A stretch of DNA of 44,501 nucleotides, taken from contig NZ_JALBVB010000030.1 of assembly GCF_022669155.1 (NCBI RefSeq), positions 1 to 44,501 on the forward strand. The letters run 5' to 3'. The notes under the pieces were generated by a model. The model saw only the letters and a program-made list of their open reading frames with translations. It was not told the origin of the DNA and did not search any database. Of the stretch, positions 8,547 through 16,946 are shown piece after piece. Each line of letters opens with the position of its first letter. Position 1 is the stretch's first letter. The translations under genes and the position numbers were made by a program. Source of the DNA: Kineococcus sp. TRM81007 (GTDB lineage Bacteria; Actinomycetota; Actinomycetes; Actinomycetales; Kineococcaceae).

Positions 8547-8807
8547 CGTCTGCGGCCTCCGGTCGCGAGCAGGTCGGGTTCAAACGCTAGTGCTCACCTC
8601 AGACGCTTCGGTGGAGGAGGACTGGGCGGGCGGCATCTGCGACCGAGTCCCGACCCTGGGCACCGTCGTGCGCAGAGATCGCCGAGACGCAGACCCTCGC
8701 TGCACCTCCACGGTCATGGCGCGTTGTTCGCGGTGCCCCTGTGCGACGGAGCGGATCTCGCAGTGCCTGGCTGCGACACCACCCCGCCCACTGCCGGCGA
8801 TCAGCGT

Positions 8808-9596
8808 TCAGGCGAAGCCGCGGAAGACCCCGTCAGGACCGGTGGAGCCCTCGAAGTCCTCCCAGTCCATGTTGGCGATCGACAGGTTGTTCTCCACCGA
8901 CGCCAGAGCCTGCGGCGCCACGCGCAACTGCTGGGCGTCACCACCGCGCACCTGCAGAACCAGCAGCGGCATCTCCGGCGAGGACAGCGCCGTCGCATCA
9001 GCGAGCACGAGCAGCACGTACGGCGGAGCAGCCGCCGCCAGGTCGGCGACGGACGCACCCGCCCACCGCTGGTGCTCGACGGTGCTCAGGGAGGGCGTGA
9101 ACCCGTCCGGGCCCGGCGTCTGCAGAGCGCTGACCAACGCCCCCCACTGCGGCTGACGGGTGAAGTCGGTGCGGATCAGCAGCGACCCCCGATCCGCAGG
9201 CAAGTCCCCGGTCGCCGCCAGCGCCTCGTCCTCAGCAGTCAGCTCGGGGTGCTCGGCCTCGTGCTCGGCCATCACCTGCCGCAGCCGTTCCTCATCGGCC
9301 CGCCGGGCGTCCTCCTGCGACCACCCCTGCGCCTCCTGCGCCAGGGCCGCCAGCCGCTCCTGCTCAGCCTGCGGGTCCGGAGCGGTCTGCTCCGCGCACA
9401 ACCCGATGCCGCCCTCCGCCGCGTCCTGCGGCGGTTCGCACCCCGACCCGGGATCGTCGGCCCAGAAGGAGTCCGAGCTCACCGCCGGGGTCTCAGGCTC
9501 ACCCTGGTCAGCGGTGGAGGTCCTCACCGGGTCGGTCGGGGAGCTGCAGGCGGTGATGGCCACCAGCAGGGCGCTCAGGAGCGGGACGCGACGCAC
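8808..9596 (-). CDS. Putative lipoprotein with glutamate-rich middle
   Basis: A 262-residue lipoprotein candidate starting at GTG 9596: RR, hydrophobic VPLLSALLVAITAC with lipobox AITAC, then a Thr/Ser linker. Two cysteines (GCEPP and LCAEQ) follow. Residues about 75-125 are Glu/Gln/Ala-rich and probably helical (QAEQERLAALAQEAQ). The C-terminal 130 residues form a mixed fold (GSLLIRTDF, APPYVLLVLADA, LPLLVLQVRGGD, WEDFEGSTGPDGVFRGFA). No known family. A separate gene from the toxin-antitoxin pair upstream. Confidence 0.6.
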   Translation of the reverse strand: MRRVPLLSALLVAITACSSPTDPVRTSTADQGEPETPAVSSDSFWADDPGSGCEPPQDAAEGGIGLCAEQTAPDPQAEQERLAALAQEAQGWSQEDARRADEERLRQVMAEHEAEHPELTAEDEALAATGDLPADRGSLLIRTDFTRQPQWGALVSALQTPGPDGFTPSLSTVEHQRWAGASVADLAAAAPPYVLLVLADATALSSPEMPLLVLQVRGGDAQQLRVAPQALASVENNLSIANMDWEDFEGSTGPDGVFRGFA

Positions 9597-9984
9597 ACCT
9601 CGAGTCTGCTCGACGACCGCTGACCGAAGACGACGAACCCTCAGGCTCGCCCCGCTCGGAGCAGCGGGCGCCCATCGCGGGGCCACCTCGATCAGGGCCG
9701 CTGACGATCTCGCGGTCACGGCGCACTGGTGTGCGTCCCCGGTGCCGCACCGCACCGCCACACTCGTGGTCCGCGGGTTCGTGCGGTCGAAGCCGCCGGA
9801 CCGCACCAGCACCCCGAGAGCGCGGAGGCCGTAGCGCACCCGATCGCGACCCCGTCCACCCCTCGCACGGGTCCTCGACCGGTCGCCACGCTGCCCGCCG
9901 TCACCGCCGCGCTGCCCGCGACGGCCGTGGCGACAGTGCGCGGCGCAGGCACCCCCTCTCGGCGGGTGCGTGCTTCGCGACCGG
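9597..9984. other. 388-base gap, no gene recognised
   Basis: Holds TCGCGGTCACGGCGC at about 9711-9725 and a downstream TTCGTGCGGTCGAAG at 9778-9792, both in the style of the recurring left-arm repeat. No convincing coding sequence. Confidence 0.4.
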
Positions 9985-10356
9985 CTACAGGAGCCGGACG
10001 TCGTAGTCGCTGAACCGTCGATCGACGGTGAGCAGCTGCAGCCCCCGCCGAACCGCCTGCGCGATGAGCATCCGGTCGAAGGGGTCGTCGTGGTGACGCG
10101 GCAGGGCGCCGGCGACCAGACCGTCTTCCACGGTGACCGGCAGCTCGGTGAACCCCTGCTGCTGCAACTCCGCACGCAGGCCGTCCGGCACGGTCAGCTC
10201 GCCCGGCGCCGCCTCGATCGACATCTCCCACGCCGAGGCCGCCGAGACGAGCACCTCGTTCTCGTCGTCGGCCACGGCGTCGCGCATGCGCTCCGGCAGG
10301 CGCTCGTCGTCGGTCAGCCACCACAGCAGCACGTGGGTGTCGAGCAGGAGGCTCAC
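9985..10356 (-). CDS. vapC: VapC-type PIN-domain toxin
   Basis: A 123-residue PIN-domain protein, the usual size for VapC, a Mg-dependent RNase that cleaves tRNA or rRNA when free of its antitoxin. The acidic catalytic set is visible: D6 in LLLDTH, E44 in SAWEMSIE, D94 in DPFDRMLIAQA, and D112/D117 in TVDRRFSDYD. GTG start at 10356 overlaps the antitoxin stop by four bases, so the two are translationally coupled. This VapC subgroup (LLLDTHVLLWWL) usually partners Phd/YefM-type antitoxins, as here. Confidence 0.9.
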   Translation of the reverse strand: MSLLLDTHVLLWWLTDDERLPERMRDAVADDENEVLVSAASAWEMSIEAAPGELTVPDGLRAELQQQGFTELPVTVEDGLVAGALPRHHDDPFDRMLIAQAVRRGLQLLTVDRRFSDYDVRLL

Positions 10357-10604
10357 CGGACGTGCGGCTCGACGTCGTCGTGGAAGGCCGCCACCAGCTC
10401 GTCGGGGATCTGGTCGAAGTCGGCGGCGACGGCCACCTGCCCCTTCCAGGACCCGGGACGGCGCGCTCCGCGGGAGCGGGCCGGCACCAGGCGGGCGACG
10501 GGCTTGCCCGAGCGGGCGATCACCACGTCCTCGCCCCGCTCGACCGCTTCGAGCAGTCGCGACAGGTGCGTCTTCACCTCGTGCACGTTCACCGTCTGCG
10601 TCAC
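10353..10604 (-). CDS. Phd/YefM-type antitoxin of the VapC partner
   Basis: An 83-residue antitoxin. The N-terminal TQTVNVHEVKTHLSRLLEAVERGEDVVIARSGKPVARLVP is the classic Phd/YefM DNA-binding and dimerisation fold. The C-terminal tail (FDQIPDELVAAFHDD) is the toxin-neutralising segment. GTG start at 10604 with GTGGAGCT just upstream. Such antitoxins normally repress their own promoter together with the toxin; the operator would lie in the bases just after 10604 but I cannot define it. Confidence 0.88.
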   Translation of the reverse strand: MTQTVNVHEVKTHLSRLLEAVERGEDVVIARSGKPVARLVPARSRGARRPGSWKGQVAVAADFDQIPDELVAAFHDDVEPHVR

Positions 10605-10854
10605 AGCTCCACGGTGTGGACTAAGTCGGACCGAGTTCATGCAGAAGCCACCGTCCTCGTCGGCTGCCACGACTTCACGCACACGGCGCCGATCACGTGA
10701 ACTGCGCCAGTGCAGTCGACGCCTGCGCGCCCGGGCAGGTCCCCGCCGCGACTGCCACCCTGGCCCCACGGCCGACCGTGACGACACCCGGCCGCTGCGA
10801 CGGCGGCACCTGCTGCGCTCCCGGCGCGGCACCGCCCCCGAGCACCCGGCCCCG
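10605..10854. other. Non-coding upstream region of the toxin-antitoxin pair
   Basis: No gene. Contains ACTTCACG at about 10673 and GATCACGTG at 10692, which resemble the recurring left-arm repeat blocks. Confidence 0.35.
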
Positions 10855-11025
10855 GTGGCTCTGGACTGCCTCGTGGCGCTGGCGGCCCTGCACCTGGCCT
10901 TCACCGCCCTCGTCGGCTTTCCCGTGTGGTCGGCGGCAGCGTTCGTGCTGCTGGCCGGCGCTGCCGCCTTCTGCGACACCCGGGAGCTGTACCTGTGGTG
11001 GCAGCGCCTGGGGCTGAGCCGCTGA
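10855..11025 (+). CDS. Possible small two-helix membrane protein
   Basis: 56 codons from GTG 10855. The product has two hydrophobic segments (LVALAALHLAFTALV and AAAFVLLAGAAAF) joined by GFPVWS and a charged, aromatic tail (DTRELYLWWQRLGLSR). The composition is that of a small membrane protein rather than random reading, but there is no clear ribosome binding site and the start is a guess. No family recognised. Confidence 0.35.
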   Translation: MALDCLVALAALHLAFTALVGFPVWSAAAFVLLAGAAAFCDTRELYLWWQRLGLSR

Positions 11026-11181
11026 GGGCTCGACTTCACGGCCTCGCCGTTGGACGCGCGCTCTTGTCGATGTCGTGGCGTTCGGCGTGACCACTGGGGA
11101 TGACCAGCGACTGCCCACGGCGTGCAGGATCGATGCACTCCTCCCCGAGCACTTCGAGGACCAGGCGCAGACCCCTCCGCC

Positions 11182-11595
11182 TCAGGCCGTGACGTGGGCG
11201 GAGGCCGTCAAGGCGTCGCGGACCACGGGAAAGAGGTCTCCCCAGCACTGGACGATCCTGCCGTCGGCGACTCGGTACATGACCAACTCCTGGGTGCTGA
11301 TCCTGCGGCCGGTGGGAGCGATGCCGCTGAAGGCTCCGGTGTGCGTACCCCGACCGATCAACCGTGCGGCGATCGTGTCCTGCTCGACGACCAGGTGCTG
11401 CACCTCCCAGCGGTAGTCGGGGAAGGCGACGCACACCGCTTCGACCCCGTCGATGTAGGCGGCCAGGCCATCGACGGGCCCGGACCCGCTCACCTGCTCG
11501 GAGACGAACTCGCCCAACTGGTCGAAGCGGTGCTCGTTGCAGCAGGTGAGGTAGCGCTCGTACAGGGCGACGACATCAGCGCGTTCGAGTCCCAT
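11182..11595 (-). CDS. SnoaL-like / ester cyclase family protein
   Basis: A 137-residue protein with the NTF2-like fold of the SnoaL-type ester cyclase family: VVALYERYLTCCNEHRFDQLGEFV at the start, AYIDGVEAVCVAFPDYRWEVQHLVVEQDTIAARLIGRGTHTGAF in the middle, and TQELVMYRVADGRIVQCWGDL at the end. These small dimeric proteins act as cyclases, isomerases or hydrolases; the substrate cannot be told here. Length is normal. ATG start at 11595. Stand-alone gene. Confidence 0.8.
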   Translation of the reverse strand: MGLERADVVALYERYLTCCNEHRFDQLGEFVSEQVSGSGPVDGLAAYIDGVEAVCVAFPDYRWEVQHLVVEQDTIAARLIGRGTHTGAFSGIAPTGRRISTQELVMYRVADGRIVQCWGDLFPVVRDALTASAHVTA

Positions 11596-11776
11596 GAGGC
11601 CATGCTCACACTGCGCAGTGCTGGTGCACCACGCCCGCGGCCTGTGATCACGGAGGTGTCGATCGCGTGGTCACGACGCTGTCGTGGACGTCGTCGACCG
11701 TCCGGATCTGTCGATCTACGCGCAGCGTCCACAGCGGCTCCCGGTGCGATGGCGCTCGAGTGGAGGCCCAGCCTGC

Positions 11777-12331
11777 CTACTCGGTCTTCGATGCCGCCGG
11801 TCGCCAGTGCGCGGTACCGGAGGCCACGTCCACGACCACGGCCCCCACCGGCCGCGACGAGGCCCACACTCGGCTGCCCTGCGCATCCAGCACCGCGAAC
11901 AGCTCGAAGGACACCTGCTCGGCCTCCGGCGGCAGCGGGTACGGCCCGCACTGCCCGATGGCCTTGACCTGCCCGGGCGGTGTCTCGAAGCTGGCCATGC
12001 CGCCGTGCTCACCGCCGGTGCTCCAGGCCAGGGGCGCGTCGGTGCGGTAGACGGCATCGACGATCGGCACGTTCTCCCAGGGGGCGGCGTCGATCTGCTC
12101 GTCGGTGAAGCCGGGCACCAGCTCGTACTCCAGGCTGACCATCTGCCACGTGCCTCCTGCTTCGGCCGGTGGCTCGTTGCCCAGCGCGTCGGGCCAGGTG
12201 CCCTCGTCGGTCAGGCCACGGGCGATGACGCGCTGGCCGGGGACGAGTTCACCGCAGTCGACGTCGAAGCTGGCCAGGAGCTGAGCGGACAGCCGCTCGG
12301 AGCGAGGTGGCAAGGTCACCTCATCGATCAT
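11777..12331 (-). CDS. Hypothetical protein
   Basis: About 184 residues from ATG 12331 (the frame is open to 12496). Beta-rich look: LSAQLLASFDVDCGELVPGQRVIARG, TWQMVSLEYELVPGFTDEQI, VSFELFAVLDAQGSRVWASSRPVGAVVVDVASG. Two cysteines (DVDCGE, GQCGPY). No signal peptide or membrane helix and no family I recognise. The 187-base gap to the next gene holds nothing clear. Confidence 0.5.
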   Translation of the reverse strand: MIDEVTLPPRSERLSAQLLASFDVDCGELVPGQRVIARGLTDEGTWPDALGNEPPAEAGGTWQMVSLEYELVPGFTDEQIDAAPWENVPIVDAVYRTDAPLAWSTGGEHGGMASFETPPGQVKAIGQCGPYPLPPEAEQVSFELFAVLDAQGSRVWASSRPVGAVVVDVASGTAHWRPAASKTE

Positions 12332-12518
12332 GCCGACCCAGCGGGTCCTGTGGAAGTGCTCGACGCATCCGCTCACGGCGCTGACCAGGACGTCCGCAAT
12401 CGCGACGTGTCGATGGTCGAATGCACGCTGAACACCTACATGCTCGTTGGGCCTCTTCCGACCTTCTCCGCTCACCGCGCACGGCTGGGCCAGCACCTCC
12501 CAGACGGCAAGCAGGTCA

Positions 12519-13088
12519 TTGGGTGACTATGAGTCACCAACGTCCGTCTCGGAGGCCACCACGCGGCAGTACGAGTCCTACTCGGAGCGGCGTCGGCTCG
12601 AGCAGTACGAAGATGATCTAGCCGCATGGGCGGCCGACGTGGCCGCGCTCCGTCACGAAAGAGCTGACTACCGCGCTAGGCGGTCCCACTGGCGGCGCAC
12701 CTCGCTCGCCTCCTACCTGGTCCACCGAGTCCTTCCACTCGTGGCGGTAGTCGTGCTCACTGTCGTGCTGGCTGCGGGCCTGCTGCTGTTCGCCATCACT
12801 GCTGCCATCTCTGGCGGATACGGCTTCACGGTCGGCTGCACCGTGCTCCTCGTTGGCATCCTCGTAGGCGGAGCTGTCGTCCACGTACGTCTTGAGCGCA
12901 CCCGGCCCGACTTCGAGCGTCCGGTCGCTCCTCCGAGGGTATCCCCGCCCATGAAGCCGGTGCGGCCTCTGACGGACCGGGAACAGCGACAGGTGAGGGC
13001 TCAAGAAGCAGCTGCGGCTCGTGCTCATGCCAAGCACATGAACCGAGTGGCTGGCGAGACGGCCCTTCGAGCGCAGAAGGGACACTGA
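12519..13088 (+). CDS. Two-helix membrane protein with charged coiled-coil flanks
   Basis: About 189 residues. Residues roughly 15-60 are highly charged and likely coiled coil (YESYSERRRLEQYEDDLAAWAADVAALRHERADYRARRSHWRR). Two hydrophobic segments follow (VLPLVAVVVLTVVLAAGLLLFAITAAI and FTVGCTVLLVGILVGGAVVHV), then a basic, Pro-containing cytosolic tail. Base composition is less GC-rich than its neighbours, hinting at transfer. The start is uncertain: TTG 12519 is chosen, and the frame is open from 12447. Function unknown. Confidence 0.5.
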   Translation: MGDYESPTSVSEATTRQYESYSERRRLEQYEDDLAAWAADVAALRHERADYRARRSHWRRTSLASYLVHRVLPLVAVVVLTVVLAAGLLLFAITAAISGGYGFTVGCTVLLVGILVGGAVVHVRLERTRPDFERPVAPPRVSPPMKPVRPLTDREQRQVRAQEAAAARAHAKHMNRVAGETALRAQKGH

Positions 13089-13657
13089 AGCCGCCGCTGC
13101 GCAACGGATCGGACGGACGACCGCTCCACTGCGTGGCTTCCTGCTCCCGCCAGCGCGGGGGGTGGAGCTTTCTGCCGTCAGGTGTTCCTCCACACCGCCC
13201 GGGCTTCGACTGCGCTCCCCGGGTAGTGAGTGCACTAGCAGCGTGCGAGGCGCTGCAAAGCGCCTCAACCACTTCGCGGTCACGACGCCCTCGGCGCGCG
13301 ATCACGGACGGCTGCTGTCGTCCGCTCGTGCCGACGAGCGAGGACCGACTGCGCCAGGCACCCTGGCTCGCACGGCCGCCCAGCACCTCACCGTCGAAGG
13401 GCACCAGCGGGTGGTGCGGTAGCCCTGTCGTCGTCCCCACCACCGTCGCCACCCACCCGGGCTCCGGCTGCCTCTCCGCCGTCCTCCGTGCCGTGCTCTC
13501 GCTGCCGTCCTCGGCCCACCTCGCCCATCGCCAGCCTCCATCCGGGTCCTGTCCGCGCTGAGGGGCCCGTGCTGCCGTCAGGGACGTGACGGTGCCCGAC
13601 TGCCGGGTCGTGCCGCGGTGTCCGCGACCCGTCGAGCGGCGCGTGCGAGTCCGGTCC
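13089..13657. other. 569-base gap with the right-hand copy of the dispersed repeat
   Basis: No gene recognised. Positions 13273-13336 carry the three-block repeat shared with 7993-8056. This is the last place where I see the left-arm repeat; from here rightwards gene density rises. Confidence 0.5.
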
Positions 13658-14875
13658 TCAGACCTTGCCGCGCAGCAGACGACGGAAGTAGATGCGCGGG
13701 AGGACGTGGCGGTCGAACCACCACGTCGATCGGCGAGGCGCGAAGGGATCCAGCAGGGGCAGCGGGCGGGGGCCGTTCCGGTCGGCCTGCACCAGCATCA
13801 GCTGGTTCCGGGAGGTGGTCACCGGCATCACGGTGTACCCGTCGTAGGAGCGCATCCTCCTGCCGGAGGAGGCGGCGGCGATGTTGTGGGCCAAGACCTC
13901 GACCTGCTTGCGCAGCGCCCCGCCGGAGGAGCGGGTGGCGATCGCGGCGGCATCACCGATCGCCCAGACGTCGTCGTGGCGCCTGGACCGCAGCGTGGCC
14001 GGGTCGATGTCGACGAGCCCAGCGGGCGGTGCACCGCCCAGCCCGCTGCGGGTGATCCACTCCGGGGCGCGGTAGTGGGGCACGGCGTGCGCGTAGGCGA
14101 CCTGGTCCAGTCGCCGGGTACCGGTGGGGGTGGCGATGTCCACGGAGCGCAGCACCGGGTCCACGCTTCCCAACCGGGACTCGCGCACCACCGTGACGCC
14201 GTAGGAGGCGAAGACGGCCTCCAGGTGCTCGTCGGCACCTGCCACGCCCAGCGGCTGGGCCTCGGGGAGCACCACGGTGACGTCGAGGTCGCTCAGCACC
14301 CCGCTGCGGCGCCAGTGGTCGCACGCCATCAGGGCCGGCTTCAGCGCTGTGGGACCGCACGGCGCCGGCTCAGGGGGGACGGTGAAGACCACCGAACCCT
14401 CACGGACCCCCTTCAGGGCGGGCCACACCAGCGGCGCCGAGCCCGGGACGTACGTCGAACCCGCCCAGCCGGCGCTGTAGGCGTCCTGCAACCCCGGGGT
14501 CGCCGCCCAGTCCTCGCGCATGCCGGGGCACAGCACCAGCGTGGTGTAGCCGATGCTCGCTCCCCGCCGGGTGCGCACGGTGCGGGCCTCGGCGTCGACC
14601 GACTCGACGGCGTCCTGCACCCAGCGGCACCCCGCAGGGATCACCGAGCTCGTGGGCCGTTCCACCTCGGCGGGTGTGGCTCGGCCGGCGCCGACGTAGT
14701 TCAGCAGTGGGCGGTAGCGGTGCACAGGGGACGGCTCGATGATCGCGACGTCGGGAGCGCCGTCCCGCAGGAGCTTGGCGGCCAGGGAGGTCCCTGCGTT
14801 GCCGGCACCGACGACGAGGACCTCGGCGTGGGTGACCGACGTGCCGGGACGGGGAGCGCGGAGGGGGGTGGGCAC
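13658..14875 (-). CDS. SQR-like NAD(P)/FAD-dependent oxidoreductase
   Basis: A 405-residue flavoprotein of the sulfide:quinone oxidoreductase/NDH-2 superfamily. FAD-binding VVGAGNAGTSLAAKLL lies at residues 21-35 and the second FAD motif is VWAIGDAAAIATR. The family-like PPEPAPCGPTALKPALMACDHW starts at residue 167, and the C-terminal YDGYTVMPVTTSRNQLML with STWWFDRHVLPRIYFRRLLRG resembles the SQR membrane-docking tail. In true SQRs the GYT motif continues with a redox cysteine; here it is VMP, so sulfide oxidation is doubtful and another quinone reductase role is possible. Divergent from the PPOX gene. Confidence 0.75.
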   Translation of the reverse strand: MPTPLRAPRPGTSVTHAEVLVVGAGNAGTSLAAKLLRDGAPDVAIIEPSPVHRYRPLLNYVGAGRATPAEVERPTSSVIPAGCRWVQDAVESVDAEARTVRTRRGASIGYTTLVLCPGMREDWAATPGLQDAYSAGWAGSTYVPGSAPLVWPALKGVREGSVVFTVPPEPAPCGPTALKPALMACDHWRRSGVLSDLDVTVVLPEAQPLGVAGADEHLEAVFASYGVTVVRESRLGSVDPVLRSVDIATPTGTRRLDQVAYAHAVPHYRAPEWITRSGLGGAPPAGLVDIDPATLRSRRHDDVWAIGDAAAIATRSSGGALRKQVEVLAHNIAAASSGRRMRSYDGYTVMPVTTSRNQLMLVQADRNGPRPLPLLDPFAPRRSTWWFDRHVLPRIYFRRLLRGKV

Positions 14876-15009
14876 CAGGCAACCCTCACCGCCGGACCCC
14901 GCGCACGCCAGTCGGTGGCAGCGCGGCTGCGGGGGTCCTGCGGCCGTGGCCCCGGCGGGTGCGCGGCGAACCCGTCGCGCCGGTGCCCGCCGGTCGGCAG
15001 ACTCCGGGT

Positions 15010-15630
15010 GTGCGTCGCATCACCTCGGAGGCCGAGCTGCGTGAACTCGTCGGGGAGCCGCTGCCGCAGGCGCTCGCCAAGGAGCGCACCCGCCTGCACG
15101 AGCTGGACCGGCAGTGGCTGGCCGCCTCCCCGTTCTGCCTGATCGCCACCTCCGGCGCCGACGGCAGCTGCGACGTCTCCCCGAAGGGCGACCCGCCCGG
15201 GTTCACGCTCGTCCTCGACGACACGACGATCGCGATCCCGGAGCGGCCCGGCAACCGCCGCGTCGACGGCTTGCGCAACGTCCTCGCCAACCCGCACGTC
15301 GGCCTGGTGCACCTCGTGCCCGGCCGCGGGGACACGCTGCGCATCAACGGCCGCGCCCACCTCGTGCGCGACGCGCCGTTCTTCGACCGGATGGTGGTGC
15401 GCGGCCACCGGCCGGTCCTGGCGCTCGTGGTGGAGGTCGAGCAGGTCTTCCACCACTGCTCGAAGGCGTTCCTGCGCTCGCGGTTGTGGGAGGAGGAGGC
15501 CTGGACGCCGGACGCGGTGCCGTCCCGGGCCGTGCACGCCCGGACGCTGGAGCGGCCGGACGAGGCGCTGGAGGACCTGGAGCGCTACTACGGCCCGGAC
15601 TACGCCGCCGGTCTCTACCGCGCCCGGTGA
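15010..15630 (+). CDS. PPOX-class FMN-dependent flavoprotein (MSMEG_1061-like)
   Basis: A 206-residue pyridoxamine-phosphate-oxidase-like split-barrel protein. It shows FCLIATSGADGSCDVSPKGDPPGFTLVLDD, then IPERPGNRRVDGLRNVLANPHVGLVHLVPGRGDTLRINGRAHLV and VVEVEQVFHHCSKAFLRSRLW. These are the diagnostic segments of the FMN/F420-binding PPOX family often named MSMEG_1061 or DR2398 type. The likely cofactor is FMN; the reaction is unknown. GTG start at 15010. The stop overlaps the start of the MFS gene by four bases, so the two are co-translated. Confidence 0.85.
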   Translation: MRRITSEAELRELVGEPLPQALAKERTRLHELDRQWLAASPFCLIATSGADGSCDVSPKGDPPGFTLVLDDTTIAIPERPGNRRVDGLRNVLANPHVGLVHLVPGRGDTLRINGRAHLVRDAPFFDRMVVRGHRPVLALVVEVEQVFHHCSKAFLRSRLWEEEAWTPDAVPSRAVHARTLERPDEALEDLERYYGPDYAAGLYRAR

Positions 15631-16898
15631 GCGTGCCGGCGCCCCGCGCACCCGACGCGGCGCCCGGCGGCAGCAGGGGCGGTGCCGTCCTGGTCGCGGC
15701 GCTCGCCGTGGACTCGCTGGGCAACGGGTTGTTCCTGCCGCTGTCGCTGGTGTTCTTCCTCGAGCTGACCGACGTGCCGCTGTCGCTGCTGGGCGTGCTG
15801 CTGACGGTCGCGAACGCGGTGGCGCTGCCGGTGCCGCTGTGGGCGGGGGTGCTCGCCGACCGCGTCGGCGCCCTGCCGGTGGTCGTCGGCGCGCAGCTGC
15901 TGCAGGCCGCCGGGTTCCTCGCCCACGCGCACGTGGGCGGCCCGGTGGGGGTCTTCTGCGCGGCCGCGCTCGTGGCGGTGGGGGTGCGGTTCTTCTGGTC
16001 GGCGGTGTTCACCGCGCTCGCCGACCACGCCGACGGGGGCGGCCGGTGGACGGCCGACACGTGGTTCTCGGTCGCCAACGGCGCCCGCACCGCCGGGCTG
16101 GCCGGCGGTGGGCTCGTCACCGGTGCCGTGGTCGCCGACGGCCGGGCGGGCACCTACGTCGCGGTCGCCCACGCGGCCGCGGGCTGCTTCGCCGCGGCGG
16201 CGGTGCTCATCGCCGTCTTCGTGCGCGCCCCCCGCCCGGCCGGCGCCGCACCGGCGGGCGGCGCCGAGGGGGCGGGCGGTGGTTACGGGGTGGTGCTGCG
16301 CGACCGGCCGTTCCTGGTGCTGGTGGGGCTGAACACGGTGTTCGCCCTGGTCAGCGTGCTGCTCGCCCTGGCGCTGCCGATCGTGGTGCGCGAGGACCTG
16401 CGCGCCGCGCCGTGGCTGACCGGGGCGGTGCTGGCCGGCAACGCCCTGCTGGTGGCGGTGCTGTCCGCGCCCGTGGGTGCCCGCCTGCCCCGGTACCGCC
16501 GCACGAGGGTGCTGGCGCTGGCCGCGGTGCTGTGGACGGCGTGGGCGCTGGCGCTGGCGGTGCTCGGCCCGGGCGGCGCCGGCGTCGCCGTCGCCCTGGC
16601 CGCGGTGACCCTGCTGTTCACCGCCGCCGAGCTGCTGCACGCGCCCGCCTCCACCGCGCTGGCCGCCGCCACGGCCCCGCCGCACGCGCGCGGCCGGTAC
16701 CTGGCGAGCTTCCAGTACTCCTTCGCGCTCGCCTCGATCGCGGCGCCGGCGTTCTTCACGAGCCTCTTCGCCGTCGGCACCGCCGCGCCCTGGCTGGTCC
16801 TGGCCGCCCTCGCCGCCGCCGCCGGCGGCGGGGTGCTCCTCCTGGAGCGGGCCCTGCCGCGCGGGGCCGTGCGCCCCGTCGCGGCAGCGCAGCGGTAG
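15627..16898 (+). CDS. MFS transporter
   Basis: A 423-residue major facilitator with about twelve hydrophobic helices. The loop between helices 2 and 3 carries the MFS signature-like AGVLADRVGALPVVVGAQ. The central loop (RAPRPAGAAPAGGAEGAGGG) separates two six-helix halves, and the second half has APVGARLPRYRRTRVL. Likely a proton-driven exporter of small molecules in the cytoplasmic membrane; the substrate is unknown. Starts at GTG 15627 within the stop of the PPOX gene (GTGA), so the flavoprotein and exporter form one operon. Confidence 0.85.
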   Translation: MSVPAPRAPDAAPGGSRGGAVLVAALAVDSLGNGLFLPLSLVFFLELTDVPLSLLGVLLTVANAVALPVPLWAGVLADRVGALPVVVGAQLLQAAGFLAHAHVGGPVGVFCAAALVAVGVRFFWSAVFTALADHADGGGRWTADTWFSVANGARTAGLAGGGLVTGAVVADGRAGTYVAVAHAAAGCFAAAAVLIAVFVRAPRPAGAAPAGGAEGAGGGYGVVLRDRPFLVLVGLNTVFALVSVLLALALPIVVREDLRAAPWLTGAVLAGNALLVAVLSAPVGARLPRYRRTRVLALAAVLWTAWALALAVLGPGGAGVAVALAAVTLLFTAAELLHAPASTALAAATAPPHARGRYLASFQYSFALASIAAPAFFTSLFAVGTAAPWLVLAALAAAAGGGVLLLERALPRGAVRPVAAAQR

Positions 16899-16917
16899 GG
16901 GCCGCCGCGCCGGAAGG

Positions 16918-16940
16918 GGGGCGCCACCGCGGGGTGGCCC
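16918..16940. terminator. Hairpin between convergent genes
   Basis: GCCACC (16923-16928), loop GCGG, GGTGGC (16933-16938), extended by GG/CC outside. It sits in the 48-base gap between convergent genes and could end both transcripts. No T-tract, as is usual in high-GC actinobacteria. Confidence 0.5.
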
Positions 16941-16946
16941 GCGGCG

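Noticed and set aside
894-13657. Classical integron cassette array
   Set aside because: Gene arrangement is suggestive, but gene orientations are mixed, the repeats lack recognisable attC core sites, and no tyrosine-recombinase integrase is present in the window.
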